The notes beneath the pieces were generated by a model. The model had not been told where the DNA came from, made no database searches, and was given only the letters and a program-made list of their open reading frames with translations. The position numbers and the translations under genes were made by a program. From Eubacteriales bacterium (lineage in GTDB: Bacteria; Bacillota; Clostridia; Saccharofermentanales; Fastidiosipilaceae): a stretch of 43,780 nucleotides of DNA. Of the stretch, positions 32,745 to 40,968 are shown piece by piece. The stretch spans positions 1 to 43,780 of the forward strand of contig JAUNVS010000010.1 of NCBI GenBank assembly GCA_030537565.1, read 5' to 3'. Within the stretch, counting starts at the first letter, position 1. Every line of letters begins with the position of its first letter.

Positions 32745-33520
32745 CGCTGCGACCTCCCCGACTTCAGGATCCGCTGACGATGGATATAGATCGCACGGAG
32801 AATTCCAATTACAAGTCCAGAGAGGACGACGAAGATCACATTAAGCTTAAAGAAGAAGACGAGGATAAAGGCGCCGACCGCAAGAAGGTAATCGAGGATC
32901 TTCGCAAAGCTAAAAACTGATTTTGCGAGGCAGAAGACAACATCGAGGATAACCGCGGCAACGCCAGCCTGCATGCCTTTGAGAAAACGAGCGACATAGA
33001 GATTACTTGCGAAAGCCTGGTAGAACAAAGAGATGATCGAGAGGATCGCAATCGGCGGGATCATCGTACCAATGACTGCGGCAGCCACGCCTGCGATACC
33101 GGCGACCTGACTGCCAACCAAGATGGCGGCATTGACCGCAATCGAGCCCGGCGAAGCCTGGGCGATGGCGATGAGATCGAGCATCTCAGTCTCACTTAAG
33201 AACCCGCGTTTGTGGACGAAGCGATTCTTCATAAATGTGATAATCACGAAACCGCCGCCGAAGGTAAAACTGGAAATATAGAGCATGTCGAAGAAGAGGC
33301 TAAGCAAGAGACGCATCTTGCCTGGACGCTCGGTACTGGAACGCTCAGCACTAGAGAGCTCAGCACCCATCCCTTCGATTTTCAATGGCTCTGGCTCTGC
33401 ATCCGAAGCTGGATCCACGTCTACAGTTGAAGTCAAAACTTCACTAGCATCTGACCTCAGGTCTCGACCCAGGTTCTTCGTCGACGCCTCCTCTGATTTG
33501 AGCCTGAAACGCTCTGACAT
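32741..33520 (-). CDS. Chromate transporter half-protein (CHR family), first subunit with soluble N-terminal extension
   Basis: The 259-residue protein has a CHR domain from about residue 68 onwards, with FTFGGGFVIITF and AQASPGSIAVNAAILVG. In front lies a 65-residue hydrophilic Ser/Glu-rich tail that half-size CHR proteins normally lack. The ATG at 33518-33520 has AGGAG six bases upstream, so the tail is probably translated. It pairs with the next gene through a four-base overlap. A promoter is proposed at 33622-33650. Confidence 0.85.
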   Translation of the reverse strand: MSERFRLKSEEASTKNLGRDLRSDASEVLTSTVDVDPASDAEPEPLKIEGMGAELSSAERSSTERPGKMRLLLSLFFDMLYISSFTFGGGFVIITFMKNRFVHKRGFLSETEMLDLIAIAQASPGSIAVNAAILVGSQVAGIAGVAAAVIGTMIPPIAILSIISLFYQAFASNLYVARFLKGMQAGVAAVILDVVFCLAKSVFSFAKILDYLLAVGAFILVFFFKLNVIFVVLSGLVIGILRAIYIHRQRILKSGRSQR

Positions 33521-33534
33521 GACAGCTCCTCACT

Positions 33535-33557
33535 TAGTGGCCAAAATAAGTGGCCGA
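33535..33557. repeat. Direct repeat AGTGGCC in the chromate-transporter leader
   Basis: AGTGGCC occurs twice within 23 bases, separated by AAAATA, close to the ribosome site. A GC-rich inverted repeat (GCGGC/GCCGC) lies at about 33580-33598. They could be protein-binding or leader structures. Confidence 0.3.
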
Positions 33558-33621
33558 AACACCTCTTCAAGCTCCGAAGCGGCGCTAAATTCCGCCGCAA
33601 AACATCGAGTCAATGCCAAAT

Positions 33622-33650
33622 ACGATAAATCAGTGATCGGAAGATGTAAA
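33622..33650 (-). promoter_or_regulatory. Promoter of the chromate-transporter pair
   Basis: On the minus strand TTTACA (33645-33650), a 17-base spacer and TATCGT (33622-33627) lie about 100 bases before the first gene and downstream of the terminator at 33681-33713. Confidence 0.45.
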
Positions 33651-33680
33651 CGCAAGTCTTTTGAAGCGAAGCTCTAAAGA

Positions 33681-33713
33681 GAAAAAAGCAGCCATCCCCT
33701 AGGGATGACTGCT
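33681..33713 (-). terminator. Strong intrinsic terminator with no gene upstream
   Basis: On the minus strand AGCAG-T-CATCCC pairs with GGGATG-G-CTGCT through a C-A mismatch, followed by TTTTTTCTC. No minus-strand gene lies between it and 34206, so it must end a non-coding transcript or act in a leader. Confidence 0.75.
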
Positions 33714-33851
33714 GGCTATCTTGGAGGCCCGCCCCCGTCCAAGTATGCGGCATTAACGGAGGGATCTCGTGTGTTCTGCCCTTTGACGATCTGCGCCGCT
33801 CAGGAGCGGGCCTGCCTCGTAGCGAATCTATTTCGACCCACCCGCAGGTAG
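33714..33851 (-). ncRNA. Candidate structured RNA, family unassigned
   Basis: The GC-rich minus-strand stretch just before the terminator at 33681 can fold into successive helices. CTACC-TGCG-GGTGG forms at 33838-33851. CGAA-ATAGA-TTCG lies next. AGGCCCGC (33806-33813) pairs with GCGGGCCT (33725-33732) around about 73 bases with an inner GCGGC/GCCGC helix. I could not match it to SRP, 6S, RNase P, tmRNA or a riboswitch I know. Boundaries are approximate and no strong promoter was found. It could be an independent small RNA or the leader of the chromate-transporter genes. Confidence 0.4.
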
Positions 33852-34103
33852 GAGAAATGGTTAAAAAAGAGGCGGGAGAATGTGGTGCATGCTATTTATT
33901 GATTGGGCGGTTCAGCTGGACTGTGTTCCGGCCGTCTTCACTATGGAGGAAATGAAGATGAAGCCATTCTCCAGAAGGTTCTGACCCTCGTTGCGCCTCT
34001 TTATGCAGCCATAATAACGCCCGAAGCTGAAGACAAACTTAAGAATTACAAAATATTTTTCGAGAACGCGAAAGCGCTTTTCTTCGCAGTGATTTTTGCT
34101 ATT
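33852..34103. other. Intergenic stretch before the two-component operon
   Basis: No gene is supported here. An 87-codon plus-strand frame (33903-34166) opens with TTG, lacks a ribosome site and runs through the promoter of the next operon. Confidence 0.4.
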
Positions 34104-34133
34104 TTGGTAAAGACAAAGGACTCTCCATATAGT
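34104..34133 (+). promoter_or_regulatory. Promoter of the two-component system
   Basis: TTGGTA (34104-34109), an 18-base spacer and TATAGT (34128-34133) lie about 70 bases before the response-regulator ATG. Confidence 0.5.
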
Positions 34134-34206
34134 TTCGATCCATTTCGGCTCAGCTCAGGCGCTTAGCGTAGAGAGATCCTCAAACGTCAAAAGGAGGACG
34201 CGAAGG

Positions 34207-34932
34207 ATGCGCATCTTATTCGCAGAGGATGACCGCTCCCTCAATCGGGCGGTGACAGTGATTTTGAAGAAGCAGAATTACGACGTTGATTCCGTCTACA
34301 CGGGCGAAGACGCCTATGACTATCTGAAGCTTGGCGACTACGATGGCGCCATCCTCGACGTCATGATGCCTGGCCTCGACGGCTTCGAAGTTCTCCGCCG
34401 ACTAAGAAGCGAGGGCTTCCAGCTACCCATCCTAATACTCAGTGCGAAATCAGAAGTCGAGGACCGGGTCTTCGGGCTCGACAATGGCGCCGACGATTAT
34501 CTCTGCAAGCCATTTGCCATTCCAGAGCTCCTCGCTCGTCTTCGTGCGATGCTCCGACCAAGCACGGCGGCTGATAGCTGCAACCTCGATTTCGCTGACC
34601 TCCGCCTCAATTGTGAGAATTTCCAGCTTCACGGACCGAACGCGATGACCGACCTCCCACGTAAGGAATTTCAGATTCTTGAAGCCCTGATGCGAGCCCG
34701 GGGGCAGATTCTACCGAGCGAAGGCCTACCAGAGCGGCTTTGGGGCTACGAGAGCGAAGCGACCCCCAACCTGATTCAGGTCTATATTTCTAGCCTCCGT
34801 AAGAAGTTTAAAGAAATCGGCAGTCATGTTGAAATTCGCAGCAAACGGCACAGCGGCTACTACCTCCACCTGTTGGACGATCAAAATCCAGCGGGCAACG
34901 ACAGTGAGCGTGTAAAATCAAGTGACGACTAG
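34207..34932 (+). CDS. OmpR/PhoB-family response regulator
   Basis: The 241-residue protein has a receiver domain (1-118) with the acidic pair Glu7-Asp8-Asp9, the phosphoacceptor Asp51 in AILDVMMPG and Lys in DDYLCKPF. A winged-helix DNA-binding domain follows (about 127-225), with the recognition part in VYISSLRKKFKEIG. AAAGGAGG precedes the ATG. It is followed after 27 bases by its sensor kinase. The signal is unknown; target genes may include its neighbours, but no binding repeats were identified. Confidence 0.93.
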   Translation: MRILFAEDDRSLNRAVTVILKKQNYDVDSVYTGEDAYDYLKLGDYDGAILDVMMPGLDGFEVLRRLRSEGFQLPILILSAKSEVEDRVFGLDNGADDYLCKPFAIPELLARLRAMLRPSTAADSCNLDFADLRLNCENFQLHGPNAMTDLPRKEFQILEALMRARGQILPSEGLPERLWGYESEATPNLIQVYISSLRKKFKEIGSHVEIRSKRHSGYYLHLLDDQNPAGNDSERVKSSDD

Positions 34933-34959
34933 CGTGAGATCTGGAACGAAAAACGATAT

Positions 34960-36228
34960 ATGTTAAAAGAGATACATTTAAAGATATGGGCCGTCTCGAT
35001 GCTCTCGGTCTTCCTCGTCTTGATGACCGTACTCATTGCAGTCTACGAGCTAAATCATCATAAGATGATGGAGATCGCAGACTATACCCTCAGCTACCTC
35101 GCAGAGCATCAGGGAAGTTTCCCAAAAGATATGGATAAGGAAGAGAGTCCTGATGAAGTTGAGAAGCAGCGAGCGGCGATTCTCGCCTATCTAAAAGAAG
35201 CTCCCGAGCTTCCCTTTGAGTCGCGATTCTTCGTCGTCGAGATCGGCTCCGACGGCATCTGCCTCTCGGCCCAGGTTGGCCGCATTGCCGCAGTCAATGA
35301 AGTCGAAGCCATCCAGCTCGCAGCTGAAGCGATCAAGTCCGATCATAATTCGGGAACAATTCGACGCTTTCGATACGTCATTCGAAGCGAAGAGGGGTTC
35401 AAGCGGGTCATCTTCCTCGACATCAGCCGCTCGCTCTGGACACTCAACAATTTCCGTCGCCAGAGCTTCTTCGTCGCAAGCTTCAGTCTCCTCGCCATCC
35501 TCATCCTCAGCTACCTCTTCTCCCGCTGGGCGATGCGGCCAATCGCCGCGGTCGAAGTCCAACAAAAGGCTTTCGTCAGTAATGCTGGTCATGAGCTGAA
35601 GACGCCCCTCAGCGTCATCGAAGCCGATATCTACCTCCTCGAAGCCGAGCTCGGCAATAACGAATGGCTCGATGATTTGAAACTCCAGACCAGTCGACTG
35701 CGACGCCTCACGCAGCAGCTTATCTTCCTATCTCGTAGTGAAGAAGTCCGCCTCGAAGCTGAGCGGCAGCCCATCGACTTCATCCCCCTCATCAACGATC
35801 TGCTTAAGCACTTCAAAGCCCTCAGTGAACTCGAGGGCAAACGCCTCGAGTTTCACTCAGAACTCGAGTCCGCCACCATCCTCGGTGAGACAGGGCTTCT
35901 CGAAGAACTCTGTATTATTCTGATTGATAACGCATTTAAGTATGGCGCTCCAGAACGCCCGATCGAAGTCCGAGTTCTCGAAGCGCCTCGCCACCACCTC
36001 ATCCTCGAGGTCGAAAACCACCTTCCAGAAGCGGTCCAGATCGAGGTCGAAAAACTCTTCCGTCGCTTCCAGCGAGGCAACGCCGCCAGGACCACAGACG
36101 GTAGTTTCGGGCTCGGACTCGCCATTGCTGAAGCGATCGTCCAGCGCCATGATGGAAACATCGAAGCAAGCCAGCCCTCAGCAGATTGCTTCCGAATCCG
36201 CGTCAAGTTGCCTCGAATCGAAGCTTAG
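34960..36228 (+). CDS. Sensor histidine kinase
   Basis: The 422-residue membrane kinase has two membrane helices (about 9-29 and 168-188) framing a 140-residue extracytoplasmic sensor. A HisKA domain follows with phosphoacceptor His211 in NAGHELKTPLS, then a HATPase domain with the N box LIDNAFKYG and G box GSFGLGLAIAEAI. It phosphorylates the response regulator upstream. The ribosome site is weak (GAACGAAAAACG), which suggests less kinase than regulator. It ends 14 bases before the convergent RpiR-type gene, with no terminator visible between them. Confidence 0.92.
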   Translation: MLKEIHLKIWAVSMLSVFLVLMTVLIAVYELNHHKMMEIADYTLSYLAEHQGSFPKDMDKEESPDEVEKQRAAILAYLKEAPELPFESRFFVVEIGSDGICLSAQVGRIAAVNEVEAIQLAAEAIKSDHNSGTIRRFRYVIRSEEGFKRVIFLDISRSLWTLNNFRRQSFFVASFSLLAILILSYLFSRWAMRPIAAVEVQQKAFVSNAGHELKTPLSVIEADIYLLEAELGNNEWLDDLKLQTSRLRRLTQQLIFLSRSEEVRLEAERQPIDFIPLINDLLKHFKALSELEGKRLEFHSELESATILGETGLLEELCIILIDNAFKYGAPERPIEVRVLEAPRHHLILEVENHLPEAVQIEVEKLFRRFQRGNAARTTDGSFGLGLAIAEAIVQRHDGNIEASQPSADCFRIRVKLPRIEA

Positions 36229-36242
36229 GCGAGATTTCAGAC

Positions 36243-37226
36243 TTATAACAGCTCCTCGCTGAGCGCTTCCATCGCTGAACTGCGCGCCTCGGCCGAAGAC
36301 TTCAAGTCGAGGGATAGGTAGACCTCGTAGAGAATCTCGAGGACCGTCATCTGTGCCATGCGAGCTTGAACCGAACCACTGCGCAGGACGCTTTCATTAC
36401 TCCCACACTGGAGTGTCAGCTGGGCATATTGCGATGCTGGCGAATAGCGATAGCGGGAAATCAGAAGCAGTTGTAAATCGCGGCTCGCAGCCAACTTCGC
36501 AACTTTCATTAGGGAGCGAGTCGCCCCAGAATAAGAGAAATATAGGATGACATCCTGGGGATCGAGGTTCGCAGTCATATAAACTTGCATATGAGCATCT
36601 TCGACAACACTGATCTTGCTCATGACCGTGCTGAAGAGGCTATACGCTTCACGGGCCATAACGAGCGATCCGCCCAAACCCATGCAGTAAATATGCTTGG
36701 CATCATAAAGCGCCTTCGCCGCCTGCCGATAGGTGTCGGCATCCGCGAGACCGAGGGTCTCAATCATCGCATCATAATTTTGGCGGGCAATATTTTCGAG
36801 CAGTTCGTGAAAAGCCTGCCCCGCCTCATCGACGCCAGAATCACCAGTCGAGGCTTCTGCAAGTTTCAACTCGAGGGCCGCCACCTCAAATCGCGAGGGA
36901 TCCGCATTGGCCTGGGCAATCGCCAATTTAAAGGCATTGAAGCCCGTAAGTCCTAGTTTCCGGCAAAAACGCGTCACGGTCGCATCTGCGACGCGGACCC
37001 TCTGAGCAAGTTCAGAAATGGACATATACTGAATTGCCTCGCGGGACTTTTCAATATAGGCGGCGAGACGCTTCTCGCTGCGTGTGAGATTGTAGTAGCG
37101 ACGTTCGATGAGTTCATAGATATTAGAACTACCAACTTCAAAACGCTCCTCAGACTCGTCGAGCCCTTCAATGTCACTGCAATCGCTGCCATCTTCTTCA
37201 AATTGATATCTGCATTTTTTATCCAC
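36243..37226 (-). CDS. RpiR-family transcriptional regulator, probable sialic-acid-operon repressor
   Basis: The protein has an N-terminal RpiR helix-turn-helix (about 36-110; ISELAQRVRVADATVTRFCRKLG) and a C-terminal SIS sugar-phosphate-sensing domain (about 155-285; YCMGLGGSLVMAREA). RpiR members control amino-sugar and sialic-acid genes. It is divergent from the nan operon, whose promoter carries matching inverted repeats. The frame opens at GTG 37316, but the best promoter (TATAAT at 37329-37334) would leave almost no leader there. The GTG at 37226, with AGGGGG four bases upstream, is the likelier start (327 residues). Both start choices leave the domains intact. Confidence 0.85.
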   Translation of the reverse strand: MDKKCRYQFEEDGSDCSDIEGLDESEERFEVGSSNIYELIERRYYNLTRSEKRLAAYIEKSREAIQYMSISELAQRVRVADATVTRFCRKLGLTGFNAFKLAIAQANADPSRFEVAALELKLAEASTGDSGVDEAGQAFHELLENIARQNYDAMIETLGLADADTYRQAAKALYDAKHIYCMGLGGSLVMAREAYSLFSTVMSKISVVEDAHMQVYMTANLDPQDVILYFSYSGATRSLMKVAKLAASRDLQLLLISRYRYSPASQYAQLTLQCGSNESVLRSGSVQARMAQMTVLEILYEVYLSLDLKSSAEARSSAMEALSEELL

Positions 37227-37328
37227 ACAACCCCCTAGTCTACCCAACAATCCGGCAATGAATCTTCTCGTTTCTGAGAAGAGGTCTGGATAAAGAGATT
37301 TTGCCGTCTTTGTCACTACTTTTCCATA

Positions 37329-37357
37329 ATTATAGGCATCTTTAACAAAAGTGTCTG
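37329..37357 (-). promoter_or_regulatory. Promoter of the RpiR regulator gene
   Basis: On the minus strand CAGACA (37352-37357), a 17-base spacer and TATAAT (37329-37334). It would start transcription near 37322, just upstream of the GTG at 37316, favouring the later start at 37226. Confidence 0.5.
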
Positions 37358-37373
37358 AATGACATTGAGCAAT

Positions 37374-37402
37374 TTGAGGGAAATTTTCATTTCAATAGAA
37401 TT
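37374..37402 (+). promoter_or_regulatory. Promoter of the sialic-acid operon
   Basis: TTGAGG (37374-37379), a 17-base spacer and TAGAAT (37397-37402). Predicted transcript start is near 37409, inside the second operator. Confidence 0.55.
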
Positions 37403-37418
37403 GCGAAATTTATTTCGA
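37381..37418. promoter_or_regulatory. Paired operators of the RpiR-type regulator
   Basis: GAAAT-TTTC-ATTTC (37381-37394) lies in the promoter spacer, and CGAAAT-TT-ATTTCG (37405-37418) overlaps the transcript start. Both are inverted repeats of the same half-site, spaced 24 bases apart. RpiR-type proteins often bind such TGAAA/TTTCA-like palindromes, so repression by the divergent regulator is likely. Confidence 0.6.
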
Positions 37419-37504
37419 TACTATGAGCCCATGCGAAATATCGGAACCGTGCAGGCGTACGTTTTGACGTGCGGAACCTGCGATCATTCCTAGGAGGAAT
37501 CACG

Positions 37505-39049
37505 ATGAAGAAGCTGGTCGCACCGATTCTAGCAGGCTTGATGATCTTCTCAGCCGCCTGTGCAAAAGAGAAACCCGCGACGCCCTCGACTGACGCACCA
37601 AGCACTCAGACCGAGACCGAGACGCCCGAGTCCGAAGAGTCCAAAACTGATAAATCGGAAGAGAAGACTTCTGCCGCTGATACGAGCGAGGCGAAGGAAT
37701 CTGAAACCGATAAATCTGAGGCGAAGGATAGCGAGAAGAGCGAAGAAAAAGAGTCTAAGACCGAGAAGCCTGAGGAGAGCTCCAAGTCCGAGGAGAAATC
37801 TGAGGAAAAATCGGAGGAAAAGGCTGAGGCCAAGTCCGAGGAAGTCGAAGCCGCAGAGATTACACTGTGGACCCATCCGATCGGCGCATGGAAAGATGCT
37901 GAAACGGTCGACGGCTTTATTGCTAAATTCAACGAGAAATATCCAGATATTAAGGTAAAGGTCGAATACCTCGACTACCAGAGTGGTGACGACCAGGTCA
38001 CTGCCGCCATCGAAGCTGGGACGACTCCTGACCTCATCATGGAGGGTCCAGAGCGCCTCGTCAGCAACTGGGGTGCGAAGGGTAAGATGGTTGACCTTAA
38101 GGATCTGTGGACTGAGGAAGCGACGAAGGATATCGAAGCGACCAGTTCCGCAGTTGTCAACGCCTGCCGTTGGACGGACGGTGCTTTCTACGAGTATCCA
38201 CTTTGCATGACGACCCATACGATGGCGATTAACAAAGAACTTTTTGAAAAGGCTGATGCCCTGAAGTACATCGACGAGAAGACGCGTACTTGGACAAGCG
38301 AAGATTTCGAAAAGGCGCTAAAAGCGCTTAAGGAAGCAAAAGTCGACCAGTCCCTCATCGTCTACTGCGGTGGTCAGGGCGGTGACCAGGGCACGCGTGC
38401 CCTCGCCTCCAACCTCTACGGTGCTAAGTTCTCGAACGCCGAGCACAGTGCGTGGACGATGAACAGCCCCGAGGGCGTTAAGGCGATTAAGAAACTCGTC
38501 GAGTGGGATAAGGCTGGTCTCATCAGCCACGACGCAGGTATCCAGGCCGCCGATGAGCTCCAGCTCTTCGCCAACGGTACGGTTGCGATGACCCTCTGCT
38601 GGAACGCCTCAAACGAAGCGAACTATGCAAGCCAAGTCGAGTTTACCCCCTATCCTGTCGCCTTCCCCACCGACCAGGCTCAGCCTGAACTCTGTGGCGG
38701 TATCTGGGGCTTCGGTATCTTTGATAGCAAAGACGAGGCCAAGATCGCGGCAGCGAAGAAGTTTATCCAATTCGTCTCCGACGATGAGAAGCAGGGCCCC
38801 GAGAGCATTAAGGCCACGGGTTTCTTCCCAGTCCGTAAGTCCTTCGGTAACGTCTACGCTGGTACTGAAGACGAGGCTCGTATGGCGACCTTCGCGACCT
38901 TCATGCCCTTCATTGGTGACTACTACAATGTCACGCCAGGCTGGGCCGAGCAGCGCACAGCTTGGTGGAACATGCTCCAGCAGGTCTTCGGTGGCGAGGA
39001 TGTCCAAAAGGCTCTCGACAAATATGTCGAAGATGCGAGTGCGAAATAA
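37505..39049 (+). CDS. Solute-binding lipoprotein of a CUT1 ABC importer, probable sialic-acid transporter
   Basis: The 514-residue protein has a lipoprotein signal with lipobox FSAAC (Cys19). A very long acidic Ser/Glu/Lys linker follows (about 20-118), then a family-1 sugar-binding domain (about 120-514) starting ITLWTHPIG. AGGAGG before the ATG at 37505 fixes the start over an upstream in-frame ATG. It delivers sugar to the two permeases downstream. Sialic acid as substrate is inferred from nanA, nanE and nanK in the same operon; the arrangement resembles the streptococcal SatABC type. A terminator after the gene would make the binding protein more abundant than the permeases. Confidence 0.9.
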   Translation: MKKLVAPILAGLMIFSAACAKEKPATPSTDAPSTQTETETPESEESKTDKSEEKTSAADTSEAKESETDKSEAKDSEKSEEKESKTEKPEESSKSEEKSEEKSEEKAEAKSEEVEAAEITLWTHPIGAWKDAETVDGFIAKFNEKYPDIKVKVEYLDYQSGDDQVTAAIEAGTTPDLIMEGPERLVSNWGAKGKMVDLKDLWTEEATKDIEATSSAVVNACRWTDGAFYEYPLCMTTHTMAINKELFEKADALKYIDEKTRTWTSEDFEKALKALKEAKVDQSLIVYCGGQGGDQGTRALASNLYGAKFSNAEHSAWTMNSPEGVKAIKKLVEWDKAGLISHDAGIQAADELQLFANGTVAMTLCWNASNEANYASQVEFTPYPVAFPTDQAQPELCGGIWGFGIFDSKDEAKIAAAKKFIQFVSDDEKQGPESIKATGFFPVRKSFGNVYAGTEDEARMATFATFMPFIGDYYNVTPGWAEQRTAWWNMLQQVFGGEDVQKALDKYVEDASAK

Positions 39050-39062
39050 GTCGTAACGTTCG

Positions 39063-39094
39063 GGCCGGGAAGTTTCGCACTTCCCGGCCTTTTT
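39063..39094 (+). terminator. Attenuating terminator after the binding-protein gene
   Basis: GGCCGGGAAGT, loop TTCGC and ACTTCCCGGCC form an 11-pair stem followed by TTTTT. It lies inside the operon, so some transcripts must read through to the permeases. Confidence 0.85.
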
Positions 39095-39144
39095 ACGTTT
39101 AGCCAATCCCCAACCCTCATGCAGGGTTCGAAAAGAGGTGCCTG

Positions 39145-40050
39145 ATGTCTCAGTCCAGACCCTTACAAAGTCGCGTCTTACGACGGCGCGAGACCGTGAC
39201 TTCCTATTTATTCCTCCTCCCTAGCCTCCTGCTCTTCATCACCTTCGTCCTCGCCCCGATGTGCCTCGCCCTCGTGACAAGTTTCTTCAACCACACGATG
39301 CAGTCGTTTGAGTTCGTTGGCTTCGCAAATTATCGTGAGCTTTTCACTGACCCGATCTTCCTTCGCTCCTTAAGAAATACTGCGGTCATCGTGGTCGTGG
39401 CGGTTCCGACCGTTACTGCCTTTTCACTCTGGGTGGCTTCCGCCATCTACCAGATGCACCCCGTCAGCCGCTCTTTTTTCCGAATTGTCTTCTACCTCCC
39501 AGTCGTCACTGGGACGGTCGCAGTTACGGTCGTTTGGAAGTGGATTTTTAACCAGTACTATGGATTACTCAACTCGAGCTTGAAGAGTGTTGGCGCCATC
39601 GATCAAAACATCAGTTGGCTCGGAGACGCCCGATATGCACTCGCCTGTATCATCCTGATCCTCTTCACAACCTCGATTGGCCAGCCGATTGTCCTCTACG
39701 TCGCTGGTCTCGGTAACGTCGATCGCTCCCTGATCGAGGCGGCCGAAGTCGATGGTGCAACGCGCAGCCAAGTTTTCTGGAAAATCAAGTGGCCATCGCT
39801 ACTTCCGACGACGATCTATATCCTCGTGATCACGACGATCAACAGTTTCCAGTGTTTCGCCCTCATCCAGCTCTTGACCTCCGGCGGACCGAACTATTCG
39901 ACGTCGACGGTGATGTACTACATCTATTACCAAGTCTTCAAACTCTATCGCTACGGCTATGCCAATGCCATGGGCGTCATCCTCGCCATCATCATTGCCC
40001 TCTTCTCGGCCCTACAGTTCAAACTCGCCCGCTCGGCCGATGCAGCTTAG
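39145..40050 (+). CDS. ABC importer permease, MalF/UgpA type
   Basis: The 301-residue permease has six predicted membrane helices. The EAA loop LIEAAEVDGATRSQVFWKIKWPSL (EAA---G) contacts the ATPase. It pairs with the MalG-type permease nine bases downstream. No ATPase gene is present in the operon, so a shared MsmK-like ATPase from elsewhere would drive it. GAGGTG precedes the ATG. Confidence 0.92.
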   Translation: MSQSRPLQSRVLRRRETVTSYLFLLPSLLLFITFVLAPMCLALVTSFFNHTMQSFEFVGFANYRELFTDPIFLRSLRNTAVIVVVAVPTVTAFSLWVASAIYQMHPVSRSFFRIVFYLPVVTGTVAVTVVWKWIFNQYYGLLNSSLKSVGAIDQNISWLGDARYALACIILILFTTSIGQPIVLYVAGLGNVDRSLIEAAEVDGATRSQVFWKIKWPSLLPTTIYILVITTINSFQCFALIQLLTSGGPNYSTSTVMYYIYYQVFKLYRYGYANAMGVILAIIIALFSALQFKLARSADAA

Positions 40051-40059
40051 GAGGTTCGT

Positions 40060-40896
40060 ATGCGTAAATCATTAGATAAAGCCCATCCAGGCTACCGCCT
40101 CTTATGCCTCCTCCTGCTAGTCCTCCTCGCAATCTTCTTCATCTTCCCGCTCTTTTGGATCATTAGTGGCTCGTTTAAGTCGGCGATCGAGATTAACTCG
40201 ACCCAACCGACGCTCCTGCCGAAGGCCTTTACGACTTTGAACTATGAGAAGCTCTTCGCCCAGCCTGCCTGGCTCTGGCTCCTCAACACAGTCATCATGG
40301 CCGTTGCAGCGATGCTAATCACTTGTATAAGTGCTTCGATGGCTGGCTATGTTCTCGCGAAGAAACACTTCTTCGGTCGCAAACTGCTCTTCTCCCTCTT
40401 CGTCGCAGCGATGGCGCTTCCGAAGCAAGTCATCCTCATCCCCCTCCTGCGTGAGATGGCCTTTTTTAAACTTCATGACAATCTCTGGGCCATCATTCTG
40501 CCAACTGCGGCCTGGCCCTTTGGCGTCTTCCTGATGAAGCAGTTTAGCGAAGGCATCCCCGGGGAGATGATCGAGGCTGCACGCATCGATGGAGCCAGTG
40601 AATTTAAGATCTTCAGTACGATCGTCCTACCGATCCTCAAGCCAGGTATCGGAGCCCTCGCGATCTTCACCTTCATCGCTTCATGGAACGACTATTTCCT
40701 CCAGCTGATCATGATTAACAGCACGAAGAAACTGACGATTTCCCTCGGTATTGCCAAACTCCAAGCTGAGCAGAGTACTGACTTTGGTCTGATCATGGCA
40801 GGTGCTGCCCTCGCTGCCCTACCGATCATCACGGTCTTCCTGCTCTTCCAAAAATACTTCACCCAGGGCGTCACCGTTGGCGCTGTAAAGGGGTAA
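40060..40896 (+). CDS. ABC importer permease, MalG/UgpE type
   Basis: The 278-residue permease has six membrane helices and the EAA loop MIEAARIDGASEFKIFSTIVLPIL. It forms the transport channel with the preceding MalF-type protein. GGAGG precedes the ATG. The next gene, nanA, follows after a hairpin. Confidence 0.92.
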   Translation: MRKSLDKAHPGYRLLCLLLLVLLAIFFIFPLFWIISGSFKSAIEINSTQPTLLPKAFTTLNYEKLFAQPAWLWLLNTVIMAVAAMLITCISASMAGYVLAKKHFFGRKLLFSLFVAAMALPKQVILIPLLREMAFFKLHDNLWAIILPTAAWPFGVFLMKQFSEGIPGEMIEAARIDGASEFKIFSTIVLPILKPGIGALAIFTFIASWNDYFLQLIMINSTKKLTISLGIAKLQAEQSTDFGLIMAGAALAALPIITVFLLFQKYFTQGVTVGAVKG

Positions 40897-40909
40897 ACTA
40901 AAGCCATCC

Positions 40910-40936
40910 GGGTCGTACGCAAAATTCGTGCGGCCC
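40910..40936 (+). promoter_or_regulatory. Intercistronic hairpin between permease and nanA
   Basis: GGGTCGTACG pairs with CGTGCGGCCC over ten base pairs including two G-T pairs. No T-tract follows, so it is more likely a stability or processing element than a terminator. Confidence 0.45.
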
Positions 40937-40968
40937 ATCTTCATACTCAAAATAGGAAGTGTATTTCT

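Noticed and set aside
33714..33851. Identification of the structured stretch as SRP (4.5S), 6S RNA or a known riboswitch
   Set aside because: The SRP GGAA-loop core, RNase P and tmRNA hallmarks and the consensus cores of common riboswitches were not found on either strand; only CCTGAGC recalls 6S and that is too little.
33903..34166. 87-codon plus-strand frame before the response regulator
   Set aside because: It begins with TTG, has no ribosome site, covers the promoter at 34104-34133 and its composition does not look like protein from this genome.
37562..37858. CRISPR-like or tandem DNA repeat in the lipoprotein gene
   Set aside because: The repeats are irregular codon-level repeats of Ser/Glu/Lys within one reading frame, not spaced identical units.
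37469..39049. Start of the binding-protein gene at 37469
   Set aside because: The AGGAGG site lies inside that extension and the lipoprotein signal starts only at 37505.
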